This document shows, in pieces, positions 26,774-37,071 of a stretch of 64,000 nucleotides of DNA. The stretch is from an uncultured Hyphomicrobiales bacterium (GTDB lineage: Bacteria > Pseudomonadota > Alphaproteobacteria > Rhizobiales > Beijerinckiaceae). The stretch lies in the NCBI GenBank assembly GCA_903861645.1, contig CAIOVE010000085.1:1-64000 (forward strand), written 5' to 3'. How positions within the stretch are numbered: the first letter of the stretch is position 1; the number at the start of each line of letters is the position of its first letter. The position numbers and the translations under genes are program-made. The notes beneath the pieces are model-generated. The model made no database searches and was not told the DNA's origin. It was given only the letters and a program-made list of their open reading frames with translations.

Positions 26774-28114
26774 ATGAGTCGCCTTGTTCCCGCTTTCTCG
26801 CTCGCCACGCTCCTCTCGGCGACGCTTGTTCCGTTCGCGTTCGCGCAGGCTCCGGCCTTCGATCCGCTCTCGGCCGCGCCGATGGGCGGCGGATCGCTTG
26901 AGTCCGCCTTGCCGGCGTCCGCCCCGCCCGTCCCCGGAGCCGCTCCGTCCGCGACGCCCGCGCCAGTCAAGGCGAAGCCCAAGCCAAAGCCCATTCCCAT
27001 CCGCGAGACGGCGCTGCCGACCAATCCGGAGCCGACCTTCACGCAGGAGGTCTTTTTCTCAACGGCGAAGGCCGCCGAGCATTACGCCGCGATCGCCGAC
27101 GCGGGCGGCTGGCCGACCGTGCCGGGCGGCCTCGCGCCGGGCGCGAAGGGGAAGGGTGTTGCGGCGTTGCGGAAGCGTCTGGCGATCGAGGGCGATCTCG
27201 ACGCCATGGGCGCGGACAGCGAAAGCTGGGGCCCGGACCTGACGGTCGCGATCAAGCATTTTCAGGATCGCATGGGATTGCGTCAGTCCGGACTGATCAC
27301 GCCCGGAACGTTGAAGGCGCTCAACATTCCAGCGGCCACGCGCTTCAAGCAACTGGCGTCGAGCGCGCAGCGGGTCGCCGGCATCAATTTCCAGTATGAC
27401 AGCCGGTATGTCGTGGTGAACATTCCGTCGGCGACGGTCGAGGCGATCGATCACGGCACGGTTGCGCGGCGCTATGTCGCCGTCGTCGGCGATCCCGATC
27501 ACCGTTCGCCAGAAGTCGCCACGAAGATTCAGGCGGTGAACCTCAATCCCTACTGGACGCTGCCGACCTCGATCATCAAGAACGAGATCATCCCGAAAAT
27601 GCGCCGGGATCCGGGTTATCTGACGCGCGCCAAGATTCGCATCCTCGATAATCACGGCGCGGAAGTCGATCCGCGCCAGGTCGACTGGAATGGCGAACGC
27701 GCCGTCAATTACACCTTGCGACAGGACGCCGGCGCCGCCAACGCGCTCGGCAACATTCGCATCAACATGCCCAACAAGGACGCCGTGTACATGCACGACA
27801 CGCCGTCGAAGAAATACTTCGGCGGCGACTATCGCTTCCTGTCGCATGGCTGCGTGCGCGTCGAAGGGGTGTACGATCTTGCCTCCTGGTTGCTGGAAGG
27901 CGCGGGCGGCGCGCCGAATGGCCGCTGGGACAAGCAGGCCCTGCTGGCGAAGGTGGCCACGACGGAACATGTCGACATCAAATTGCCGGCGCCCGTGCCG
28001 GTGATCTGGGTCTACATGACCGGATGGGCGAACGGCGATGGCGTGGCCCATTTCCGCGACGACATCTACGAATACGACCGGATTGGCGGCCGCGCGCGCG
28101 CCGCGGCGCTGTAG
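26774..28114 (+). CDS. murein L,D-transpeptidase with peptidoglycan-binding domain
   Basis: The protein has 446 residues. Signal peptide to about 26, low-complexity Ala/Pro/Lys linker, a PG_binding_1-type domain (about 115-190, DLTVAIKHFQDRMGLRQSG), then a YkuD-like catalytic domain with MHDTPSKKYFGGDYRFLSHGCVRVEG whose Cys is the nucleophile. The layout matches the YcbB group. It is periplasmic and remodels peptidoglycan. The ATG is used in preference to a TTG six bases upstream. Confidence 0.9.
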   Translation: MSRLVPAFSLATLLSATLVPFAFAQAPAFDPLSAAPMGGGSLESALPASAPPVPGAAPSATPAPVKAKPKPKPIPIRETALPTNPEPTFTQEVFFSTAKAAEHYAAIADAGGWPTVPGGLAPGAKGKGVAALRKRLAIEGDLDAMGADSESWGPDLTVAIKHFQDRMGLRQSGLITPGTLKALNIPAATRFKQLASSAQRVAGINFQYDSRYVVVNIPSATVEAIDHGTVARRYVAVVGDPDHRSPEVATKIQAVNLNPYWTLPTSIIKNEIIPKMRRDPGYLTRAKIRILDNHGAEVDPRQVDWNGERAVNYTLRQDAGAANALGNIRINMPNKDAVYMHDTPSKKYFGGDYRFLSHGCVRVEGVYDLASWLLEGAGGAPNGRWDKQALLAKVATTEHVDIKLPAPVPVIWVYMTGWANGDGVAHFRDDIYEYDRIGGRARAAAL

Positions 28115-28120
28115 CGCCGC

Positions 28121-28735
28121 TTGCCGCGGGCGCCGCTGCAAAACCGGGTCGACCCCTTCGGCGAACTTCACGCAACGCCCGCGCGCGGAACCCTGATGGG
28201 CAACCGCGGCGGGCGTTTCCATGATGACGAGCGGCGGCTCGGCTCGCGGCGCTTTGTTTCGCGGCGATGGATCGCGTGCCTGTGCGACTTCAAGGGCCGC
28301 CATCGCGAGGTCTGGGGCGCGGGCTATACGGAGCTTTTCTTTCTCGACGACGTCACGGCGCTTGCTGCGGGGCATCGACCCTGCTTCGAGTGCCGACACG
28401 CGGACGCGCGCGCCTTCGCGCGGGCGCTGGGCGATGCAATCGACGCGGACGCGATTGATCGCCAGCTCGACGCGGAGCGCCGCGATGGAAGACTCAAGCG
28501 CCGGCATCGCGCGCGACTCGACGATTTGCCCGACGCCGCCATGATTGTCTGGAACAACAAGCCCCATGCCGTTCGCGGCGACTGGCTTCTGCCATGGCGG
28601 TTCGAAGGCTATGAAGCGCCCATCCCTCGACCACGCGACGTTGGCGTCGACCTGCTCACGCCGCCAACCATCATCGAGGCGCTTGCGCGCGGCTATGAGC
28701 CCCGAAACTGGTTCGACAACGCGCCGACGCGCTGA
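28121..28735 (+). CDS. conserved protein of unknown function with Ada-like Cys motif
   Basis: About 204 residues if the TTG at 28121 starts it; the first ATG is at 28196. The stretch NRVDPFGELHATPARGTLMGNRGGR before that ATG is, from memory of homologues, conserved, so the TTG start is favoured. YTELFFLDDVTALAAGHRPCFECR resembles the zinc-binding end of the Ada N-terminal domain (RPCxxC) but other zinc ligands are not evident. No signal peptide or membrane segment is seen. I assign no function. It follows the L,D-transpeptidase by six bases. Confidence 0.65.
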   Translation: MPRAPLQNRVDPFGELHATPARGTLMGNRGGRFHDDERRLGSRRFVSRRWIACLCDFKGRHREVWGAGYTELFFLDDVTALAAGHRPCFECRHADARAFARALGDAIDADAIDRQLDAERRDGRLKRRHRARLDDLPDAAMIVWNNKPHAVRGDWLLPWRFEGYEAPIPRPRDVGVDLLTPPTIIEALARGYEPRNWFDNAPTR

Positions 28736-28744
28736 GGGTTGCCG

Positions 28745-31421
28745 TCAGTCGCCCTTCGTCAAATCCAGACTCACCATTTTCACACCGGGATCGTCGGGTT
28801 CGTCGACGATGCGGAAGCCAAGCTTGCCGCACATGGCGAGCATGTTGGTGTTCTCGCCGAGCACCTGACCCTCGACGCGCTTCAACCCGCGCGACCGCGC
28901 GTAATCGATCATCATCTTCATCAGGCTCCAGCCGAGCCCGCGCCCCTTCTGATCCGAGCGCATGAGGATGGCGTATTCGCCACTGTCGAAATTGGCGTCC
29001 ATCATCAGGCGCACGGCGCCGAGCATGTCGCCACTGCCTTCCTCGATGGCGCAAAGCACGAAGGAGCGCGCGTAATCAACCTGCGTCAGTCGCGCGATGA
29101 AGGCGTGCGAGAATTCGCGCACCGGCGCGAAAAATCGAAGACGCAAATCCTCGATGGTGACGCGCTGGAAAAAGCGTCGGTACATGTCCTCGTCGTCGGG
29201 CCGCACGGGCCGGCACAAAACGCGGGTGCCGTCGGTGCGCGTGATCCAGCGCTCCCAATCCTTCGGGTAGGGCGCGATGGCGAACCGCGGATTGACGGGC
29301 GAACGCTTGCCGACGACCGGCGCGATCAACACGCGCGAATCGACCGCGATGACGCCGGTCTCGTCGGCGATCAGGGGATTGATGTCGATCTCGCGGATTT
29401 CCTCGATATCGGCGGAGAGCTGCGCGAGCTTGACGAGCGTCAGCGCGACGGCGTCGATATCGGCGGCGGGCACGTCGCGGTATTTCGCCAGTTGGCGCGA
29501 GGCGCGCGTGCGCCAGCGCGAGATCGAGTGGCGGAAGCGCCAGCGCGCGGTCGCCGATGGCCTCGACCGCCTTGCCGCCACGGCCGAACATGATGACCGG
29601 ACCGAACGTCGGATCATCGGCGACGCCGACAATCAGCTCGCGCCCATTTGCGCGCCGCACCATCGGCTGGATCAACACGCCATCAATGTGGGCGCCGGGC
29701 GACAGTCGCGCGGCGCGATCAAGCACGCCATGCGCCGCGGCGGAGGCGGTGACGGGCGTCATGACGTTCAAGACCACGCCGCCGATATCGGACTTGTGCG
29801 TGATGTCGCGCGAATGAATCTTGATGGCGCAGGCGCCGTATTCGGCGATGATTTTTTCCGCGATGGCGGCGGCTTCGCGCGGGTCCGTCGCGAGCTTTAC
29901 CGGCGCGACGGGAATGCCGTAGGCGGCGAGCAGGTCCGACGCCTCCACGGGATCGAGCCATTGCGCGCCACGCGCCAGCGCGCCGGCGATGATCGCGCGC
30001 GCGCCGGCGACATCGGGCGCGAAGGTTTCGGGCAGGCTGGGCGGCGTCGCCATCAACGCGTCGCGCGCCTGACGCCAATGCACCAGATGCATGAAGCCGC
30101 GCACGGCGCCGGTCTGGTAATGGGGGATGCGCGCTTCCTCGAATATGCGATCGCTCGCGGCGCTGGCGCCGAGCCAGACGGCGAAAATGGGCTTGGGCGT
30201 CAGCACGGCCGCGTTATGCGCGCGCGCCGCAGCGGCGACGGCCGCGGCGACCTCGGCGCCATCCGACATCGCGGTCGGACAATGCATGACCATGACGGCG
30301 TCGTTGGCCGGGTCCGCTAGCAACGCTTCAAGCGCGACGCGGTAGCGTTCAGGATTGGCGTCGCCAACGATATCGGCGGGATTGGCGCGCGACCACGTTG
30401 GGGGCATCGCAGCGTCAAGCGCCTCGCGCGTCGCTGGCGAAAGCTCGGCGAGCTTGCCGCCAAGATCAAGCAAATCGTCCACCGCCAGAACACCGATGCC
30501 ACCGCCATTGGTTAGAATGGCGAGCCGGTCGCCCGGAAATGGCCTGACGCGGCCAAGCGCTTCGGCGGCGTCGAAAAGTTCATTGACGTCGCGCACGCGC
30601 AACAGGCCAGAGCGGCGGAACGCCGCCTCGTAGACGGCGTCGGAGCCGGCCATGGCGCCAGTGTGCGTCGCCGCGGCGCTCGCCGCCCGCGGATGCCGGC
30701 CGGACTTTATGACGATGACCGGCTTGACGCGGGCCGCGGCCCGCGCGGCGGACATGAACTTGCGCGCGTCGCCGATGGCCTCGACGTAAAGCAGGATGGC
30801 GCGGGTGGCCGAATCGAGCGCGAACCAATCGAGCAGATCGCCGAAATCCACATCCGCCATGTCGCCGACCGAAACAAGCGCGGAAAAGCCGATGCGACGC
30901 TCATGCGCGAAGGCGATCAACGCGGCGGCGATGGCGCCCGATTGCGAAATCACCGCGAGATCGCCGGCCTTCGTGGGCATGGAGGCGAAGGACGCGTCGA
31001 GACCGACGCGGGGCGCGACAACGCCAAGGCAATTCGGACCAACAACGCGAATGCCGGTCGCGCGCGAAATGTCGCGCAGGCGCGCCGACAGCGAGTTCGC
31101 CCCGTGATCGGGGTCGGCGGTGATGACGAGCGCGCTCGCCACGCCGCGCGCCGCGGCCTGCGCGACGAGATCGGCGGCTGACTCTTTTGGCGCGACAACA
31201 ATCGCGAGGTCCGGGATGAAGGGCAAGTCCGCCACGCTCGGCGAACAGGGCAAGCCATCAATCACCTGATGCCGCGGGTTGACCAGCCCAATTTGTCCCT
31301 TGAATCCGCCCTTGCGCAGGTTCTCGAGCACGGCGCGCCCTAGCGAATCGGGCCGCGCGCTGGCGCCCATCAACGCGACGCTCGCTGGTCGAAACAACTT
31401 GTCGAAATTTCGCGTCGTCAT
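28745..31421 (-). pseudogene. NDP-forming acyl-CoA synthetase / GNAT acetyltransferase fusion, frameshifted
   Basis: Two frames join into one family-typical protein of about 890 residues. From 31421 (MTTRNFDKLFRPASVALMGAS) the acyl-CoA synthetase-type CoA-binding, ligase and ATP-grasp domains run to about 29510, and the frame ends in Arg-rich nonsense. The continuation (QLAKYRDVPAADIDA and the GNAT domain GRGLGWSLMKMM) lies in another frame. Such Pat-like enzymes acetylate lysines, for example on acetyl-CoA synthetase. The break falls at 29505-29513 in a GCGCACGCG sequence. It may be a true mutation or a sequencing/assembly error. Confidence 0.85.
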
Positions 31422-31538
31422 GAGGTGCCGCTCCGCCGCCCGGAAAACCGACCGCGTGACCTTATCAAACAACGCGACGCGAAGCGACTTGATCTGGCGC
31501 ATGAACCGCCCTCGTTTCGATGGAGAATCGAGGGCGCG

Positions 31539-31949
31539 TCAGGGACGGAGAGTTTCAGCCCCCGTCCGCTTCAAATAACGGCACGCCCAGGCTCCCACCA
31601 GCATCGCGACAACGAAAACCATTGCGCGCGGTTCGAGGAAAGCCACATCCGCGAGCGCGGGCCCGGGACAAAGACCGCCAATGCCCCAGCCAATTCCGAA
31701 TATCATCGCGCCCACCACCAACGGCGCGTCGATGCGCCGGCTCGCGGCGCCAGCCCGCAACGCCGCCGGCGCGAAACGGAACGCGATCAAGCCAACCGAG
31801 ACGGCGCCGCCCATCACGAGGGCGAGCGACGGGTTCCAGGCGCCCGCGAGATCGAGAAAGCCAAGCACTCGGGATGGCTCGATCATGCCGGCGACACAAA
31901 GGCCCAGCCCGAACAGCAGACCGCACAAAAAGGGAATCGCCAGAGCCAT
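31539..31949 (-). CDS. YeeE/YedE family membrane protein, second half (DUF6691 type)
   Basis: The protein has 136 residues with about four membrane segments. GAMIFGIGWGIGGLCPGPALADV is the conserved motif of the second partner of split YeeE/YedE transporters. By family knowledge these carry thiosulfate or other sulfur compounds across the inner membrane. The start at 31949 overlaps the upstream partner's stop (TAATG). Ends at 31539. Confidence 0.87.
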   Translation of the reverse strand: MALAIPFLCGLLFGLGLCVAGMIEPSRVLGFLDLAGAWNPSLALVMGGAVSVGLIAFRFAPAALRAGAASRRIDAPLVVGAMIFGIGWGIGGLCPGPALADVAFLEPRAMVFVVAMLVGAWACRYLKRTGAETLRP

Positions 31950-32386
31950 TACGACCACCCGAGGACGTGACGCGCGAGGAACACCGTCGCGAACCCGGCC
32001 AGCATGAACGTCAAGGTCGCGACAAGGGAGCGCAATGACAGGCGCGACAATCCGCAAACGCCGTGACCACTGGTGCATCCAGAGCCAAGGCGCGCGCCGA
32101 AACCGACCAACAAACCGGCGAGTGTGATCGTGAACCAGCTCGCATCCATGCGGGGCGGCGCGATGGAAAGCGCCAGGCGAGCGAGTGGCGGCGCCATCAG
32201 CAGGCCCGCGAGAAACGCCACGCGCCAGGCGCGTTCGCCGCGCGCGCCATCGAGCAGGCCAAACAGAATGCCGCTCGCGCCGAGAACGCGACCTTGCGCG
32301 ATCGCGAGCAGGCCCGCGGCGGCGCCAATCATCAGGCCGCCGACAAGCGCCGACCAGGGCGTGAAATGAATCCAGTCAATTTGCAT
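31949..32386 (-). CDS. YeeE/YedE family membrane protein, first half
   Basis: The protein has 145 residues and about four membrane segments. LVGFGARLGSGCTSGHGVCG contains the GSGCTSGHG motif whose cysteine is thought to relay thiosulfate in TsuA/YeeE proteins. It is encoded directly before its partner with a one-base overlap, so the pair forms one transporter. No sulfur dioxygenase or sulfurtransferase gene lies beside it. The upstream ATG extension to 32446 is not supported. Confidence 0.87.
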   Translation of the reverse strand: MQIDWIHFTPWSALVGGLMIGAAAGLLAIAQGRVLGASGILFGLLDGARGERAWRVAFLAGLLMAPPLARLALSIAPPRMDASWFTITLAGLLVGFGARLGSGCTSGHGVCGLSRLSLRSLVATLTFMLAGFATVFLARHVLGWS

Positions 32387-32490
32387 GCAAGCTCCGATGG
32401 CGAACGCGATTGTTGAACGGTATAGTCGCCCCGCGCGCGGTGGCAAACATGCGTCGTCGCGTCTACCCGTCGACCAGCAACGGAGTTCGC

Positions 32491-33396
32491 ATGCATTATC
32501 CGTTTGTTCCCATGCCTCATCGCAAACCGCTCAAATGGCCCAACGGCGCGCGACTTGCGTTGATGATCACCACCAATCTCGAATATTGGGACGAGGTGCG
32601 CGAGAGCGAAAAGCCCTTCTATCCCGGCGGTCCCGGCATCGTCGGCGACACGCTCGCCGGCAATGTCTACGACAACCCGAACTGGACATGGCGCGAATAT
32701 GGCCAGCGCGTCGGCGTCTGGCGCATGTTCGACATATTCGAAAAGGCGGGCGTGCCGACGACGTGCACGATGAACGCCAAGATGGGCCTGAAACGTCGCG
32801 AAATCATCGATTTCGTCAATGCCAAGGGCTGGGAACTGGTCGCGCACAACTTCGTGCAGACGGACCTGTTGACCAATTACGCGTTCGATCCGGAGGGCGA
32901 GCGCAAGATCATCCGCGAGACGCTCGATGTGTACAAACAGGTCGTCGGGCGGCAGGCGAAGGGCTGGCTTTCAAGTTCGTTGCGCAGCACGCTCAACACC
33001 ATCGATCTGATCGCCGAGGAGGGCCTGACCTTCATCACCGACCTACTGAACGATGACCAACCCTATCTCGTGCAGACCAAGTGCGGAAAGCCCATCGTGT
33101 CCGTGCCCTACACATCGGAGGTCAACGACTTCACCGTCTTCATGCGGCAGGGCAAGGATGTGAATGGCGGGTTCGCCGTGTTCAAGGAACAGTTCGACGA
33201 GCTTTATCGCGAGGGCGCGACGAGCGGGCGCATGATGAATATCGGCCTGCATCCGCATGTCATCGGACAACCCTTCCGCATACGCGCGCTGCGCGAATTC
33301 GTCGACTACGCCAAGGGTTTTCCCGACGTCTGGTGGGCGACGCGCGAGGAAATCGCGGAGTTCTACCTCGCCAATCACGCAAGCCACATTGGCTGA
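32491..33396 (+). CDS. polysaccharide deacetylase family protein (PuuE/allantoinase-like)
   Basis: The protein has 301 residues. MPHRKPLKWPNGARLAL at the N-terminus and GLHPHVIGQPFRIRALREFVDYA near the C-terminus place it in the carbohydrate-esterase-4-like family that includes metal-independent allantoinase PuuE and uncharacterised hydrolases. The usual metal-binding His-x4-His pattern is not evident (AHNFVQTD). It is probably a C-N hydrolase of a small molecule rather than a chitin deacetylase. It lies convergent to the ABC transporter operon; linkage to the catabolic cluster is only by position. The ATG follows CGGAG. Confidence 0.78.
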   Translation: MHYPFVPMPHRKPLKWPNGARLALMITTNLEYWDEVRESEKPFYPGGPGIVGDTLAGNVYDNPNWTWREYGQRVGVWRMFDIFEKAGVPTTCTMNAKMGLKRREIIDFVNAKGWELVAHNFVQTDLLTNYAFDPEGERKIIRETLDVYKQVVGRQAKGWLSSSLRSTLNTIDLIAEEGLTFITDLLNDDQPYLVQTKCGKPIVSVPYTSEVNDFTVFMRQGKDVNGGFAVFKEQFDELYREGATSGRMMNIGLHPHVIGQPFRIRALREFVDYAKGFPDVWWATREEIAEFYLANHASHIG

Positions 33397-33403
33397 AACG
33401 AAA

Positions 33404-33430
33404 ATCGGTCGCGGCGACGCCGCGACCGAT
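33404..33430. terminator. hairpin terminator between convergent genes
   Basis: ATCGGTCGCGGC and GCCGCGACCGAT form a perfect 12-base stem with loop GAC, directly after the deacetylase gene and before the end of the ABC receptor gene. AAAA precedes it, which gives a T-tract for the leftward transcript. Confidence 0.75.
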
Positions 33431-33458
33431 CAATTACGTGATCAAGCGCCAGCGGCCA

Positions 33459-34664
33459 TCAGCCGTCGGTGCAAGCGTCGGCGGGATGCTGGTCGAACAG
33501 ATTCCACTTGAGATCCTTGATCTCGATGATGAAGCCCGGCAGGCGCGCGTCGCGGGCGGCGTTGAAGCAGATGTTGTCGCCGGAAACGCCCGTGAAGCGG
33601 ATGCCCTTGAGGGCGTCGCGAATGGCGGTGCGCTCGGCGGCGACCTTGGACGGATCGGCCGTGACCTTCGCCTTTTCCATCGCCTGCTTCAGCAGGTAAA
33701 CAATGTCATAGGCCCAGGCGTCGGTGTGATGCGGGCTCTTTTTGGAGGTCAGGCCGCGCTTGGCGTTTTCCTCCTCGTATTTTTTCGCGAAGGCGCGGGT
33801 CTGGTCCGTGCGATCGGCCCAGAATCCCGCGACGATCAACAGCCCGTCCGCGTCGCGACCAAACAACTCAAGCGCGTTGGGATCGGCGAAAATCTGCGAT
33901 CCGATCACGCGCCCCGTGAAGCCTTGACGGCGTAGTTCCTTGATGACCTTGCCCGCGCTATCGGGCGTGGCCGCGAGCGCGACAACGTCCGGCTTGCGCT
34001 CGAGAACCTGCGAGACTTGCGGCGAGACGTCGAAGCTCTTCATCTGGAACGCGACGGGTTCGCCGATCTTCACGCCCGCCGCCTTGAGAATGCCCGGATA
34101 GAACTGCGTGCCGGAAATGTTGGCCACGCGTTCGTCCGACAGATACATGATCTCGGCGGTGTTGATCGGAATGTTTTTCTTCTTGAGCGTGTTGAGCAGG
34201 CGCGTGAATTGCGTGCCCTCGTCCGCCGTCAGGCGCCATGCATAGGTGTAGTTTCCCGTCAGATTGGGCGCGGACGCCGCGTTCGGAATCTGCACGATGC
34301 CGAGGCGTTCGCCGACGGGAAAGGCGACCGCCGCCTCGCCCGAGGAGAATGGTCCGATCACCGCGAGCGCGCCGTCGTCCTGCGCGAATTTCTGCGTCGC
34401 GGTCGCCGCCTGCTTCGGGTCGCTGCCCGTGTCGTATTTGATGACCTTGAGCTTGTGGCCGTTGATGCCGCCCTTGGCGTTGATCTCGTCGACGGCGATG
34501 TCGACGGATGTTTCCGTCGCCTCGCCAAGGTTTTTCAGCGCTCCCGACTTCACCATGTTCAGGCCGATGGTGATGTCTTGCGCGCGCGCCGCCGACATGC
34601 CCGCCACGGCCAGCGCGATAACGCCAGCCGCGGCGAAAAGCGGTCCATTCAGATGCTTCGACAT
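33459..34664 (-). CDS. branched-chain amino acid-type ABC transporter substrate-binding protein
   Basis: The protein has 401 residues. A signal peptide (cleavage near AARAQD) precedes a type-1 periplasmic-binding domain beginning ITIGLNMVKSGALKNLGEATE. LivJ/K-like receptors bind amino acids but many bind aromatic acids, amides, urea or other catabolic substrates. It is the last gene of a livHMGF-type operon, 22 bases after the ATPase. The start at 34664 follows GGAGGG. Ligand undetermined; the neighbouring catabolic genes suggest a small aromatic or carboxylic acid. Confidence 0.9.
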   Translation of the reverse strand: MSKHLNGPLFAAAGVIALAVAGMSAARAQDITIGLNMVKSGALKNLGEATETSVDIAVDEINAKGGINGHKLKVIKYDTGSDPKQAATATQKFAQDDGALAVIGPFSSGEAAVAFPVGERLGIVQIPNAASAPNLTGNYTYAWRLTADEGTQFTRLLNTLKKKNIPINTAEIMYLSDERVANISGTQFYPGILKAAGVKIGEPVAFQMKSFDVSPQVSQVLERKPDVVALAATPDSAGKVIKELRRQGFTGRVIGSQIFADPNALELFGRDADGLLIVAGFWADRTDQTRAFAKKYEEENAKRGLTSKKSPHHTDAWAYDIVYLLKQAMEKAKVTADPSKVAAERTAIRDALKGIRFTGVSGDNICFNAARDARLPGFIIEIKDLKWNLFDQHPADACTDG

Positions 34665-34686
34665 ATGCGTAACCCTCCGACCTGCC

Positions 34687-35389
34687 TCAAGAATGACCAT
34701 CGCCCAGATAAGCCGCCGCGAGGCGCTCGTCGTCGCGCAAATCGGCGGCCGCGCCTTCAAGCGCCGCGCGTCCGAGTTCCATCACGATGCCCCGTCCGGC
34801 GATTTCAAGCGCCATCTGCGTGTTTTGCTCGACCAGCAGAATGGCGAGACCGTCGCGATGAATTTCAACGATCAGATCGAACAATCGCTCGACCAGCAAG
34901 GGCGAAAGACCCAGGGATGGCTCGTCAAGCATCATCAACCGCGGTCGCGCGAGCAGGGCGCGGCCAATGGCCAGCATCTGCTGTTCGCCACCCGACAGCA
35001 CCGAGGCGGACATGTCGCGTCGCGCCCCAAGGTTCGGGAAACGATCGTAGATACGCTTGATGTCGCGCGCGATATCGCCATCGTCGCGGCAATAAACGCC
35101 CATCAACAGGTTTTCGTGGACGGTCAGGCTGATGGCGATTTGCCGGCCCTCGGGCACGAGCGCGAGACCGCGCCGCAAACGCTGGGGCGGCGAAAGTTTC
35201 GTGATATCCTCGCCAGCGAAGACGACGCGACCGCCCGAGGTCGGCGTCAAGCCCTGCAACGCGCGCAGAAGCGATGTCTTGCCGGCGCCATTGCTGCCAA
35301 GCACCGTGACGATTTCGTCCGCGCCCACGCCGAATGAAAGCGCCTTGACCGCGTGCGTGCGTCCGTGACGCACATCGAGATTTTCGACC

Positions 35390-35400
<11 letters not shown>
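34687..35400 (-). CDS. livF: LIV-type ABC transporter ATPase (LivF-like)
   Basis: The protein has 237 residues. Walker A GSNGAGKTSLL, signature LSGGEQQ, Walker B LMMLDEPSLGL and the switch His region are intact. One of two ATPases that drive uptake through the LivH/LivM channel. The GTG start at 35400 gives the usual LivF length and an 11-base overlap with the upstream ATPase gene; an ATG at 35436 is possible but gives a 47-base overlap. Confidence 0.93.
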
Positions 35401-36170
<770 letters not shown>

Positions 36171-36181
<11 letters not shown>

Positions 36182-37046
36182 GGGGCTCTCCCACGGTGAT
36201 CGCGACGGGTTTCACGGCGGCGGGGCGACGGCGAAAACGCGCGACCAGCGTTCGCGTGATCATGCCCTCCGGCCGCACGACCATCATCAACACGATGGCC
36301 GCGCCGAAAATCACGAAGCGCCAGGAACCGCCGATGCGCAGGGTCTCGGGCACGAGCGTGAAAAAGAGACTGCCGGCGAGCGGACCCCAAGCCGTCTGCG
36401 TGCCGCCGATCAACACGAACAGCAGCACGAAAATGGAGAGCGTGGAATTGAAATACTGCGCCTCGACGAAGCTGAAATGATGCGCGTAAAGCGCGCCCGA
36501 GAGACCCGCCAGCGCCCCGCCAATGGTGAACACCGCGACCTGCATCGCCCGCACGTTGACGCCCATGACCGTCGCGACAAGATCGTCGTCGTGAATGGCG
36601 CGCAAGGCGAGACCGAAACGGGTCGCCATGAGGAAGAACACCAGCAGCGTGGCGAAAACAGCGCCGGCGACCAGCGACGACAAAGGCAAATAATCAGGCA
36701 CGACCATGCCCATCGCGCCGCCGAACAGCGAGGTTTGCAACAGTATGCCGGACACAACCTCGCCAAAGGCGAAGGTGGCGAGCACCATGTAGACGCCCTT
36801 CGTGCGCAGGACAGGAAACGCGAGCAAGAACCCGGTCAGCCCCGAAACCGCCATGGCCGCGGGAATGGTCGCCCAACCCGGCGTCCAGCCCAGATTGGAA
36901 AACGAGGCCGCCGCGTAGGCACCGACGGCCTGAAAGCCCGCGGCGCCAAGGTTCAATTGACCCGCCGCCGCCGTGATGAACACAGCATAGGCGAATATCA
37001 GGTTGATGCAGAGAATGGCGACGATGCCGGAAGCGTATCCACTCAT
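36171..37046 (-). CDS. livM: LIV-type ABC transporter permease (LivM-like)
   Basis: The protein has 291 residues with about eight membrane segments. GQLNLGAAGFQAVGAYAAA near residue 28 is the LivM family pattern; the later AIHDDDLVATVMGVNV is the cytoplasmic coupling loop. It pairs with LivH as the membrane channel. It overlaps livG by 11 bases and follows livH by 25. Confidence 0.93.
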
Positions 37047-37071
37047 GGGGCTATAACTCCGCGGTCGCGCA

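Noticed and set aside
29505-29513. Programmed ribosomal frameshift in the synthetase/GNAT gene
   Set aside because: There is no slippery heptamer or downstream signal, and family residues appear to be missing at the junction. A deletion or sequence error fits better.
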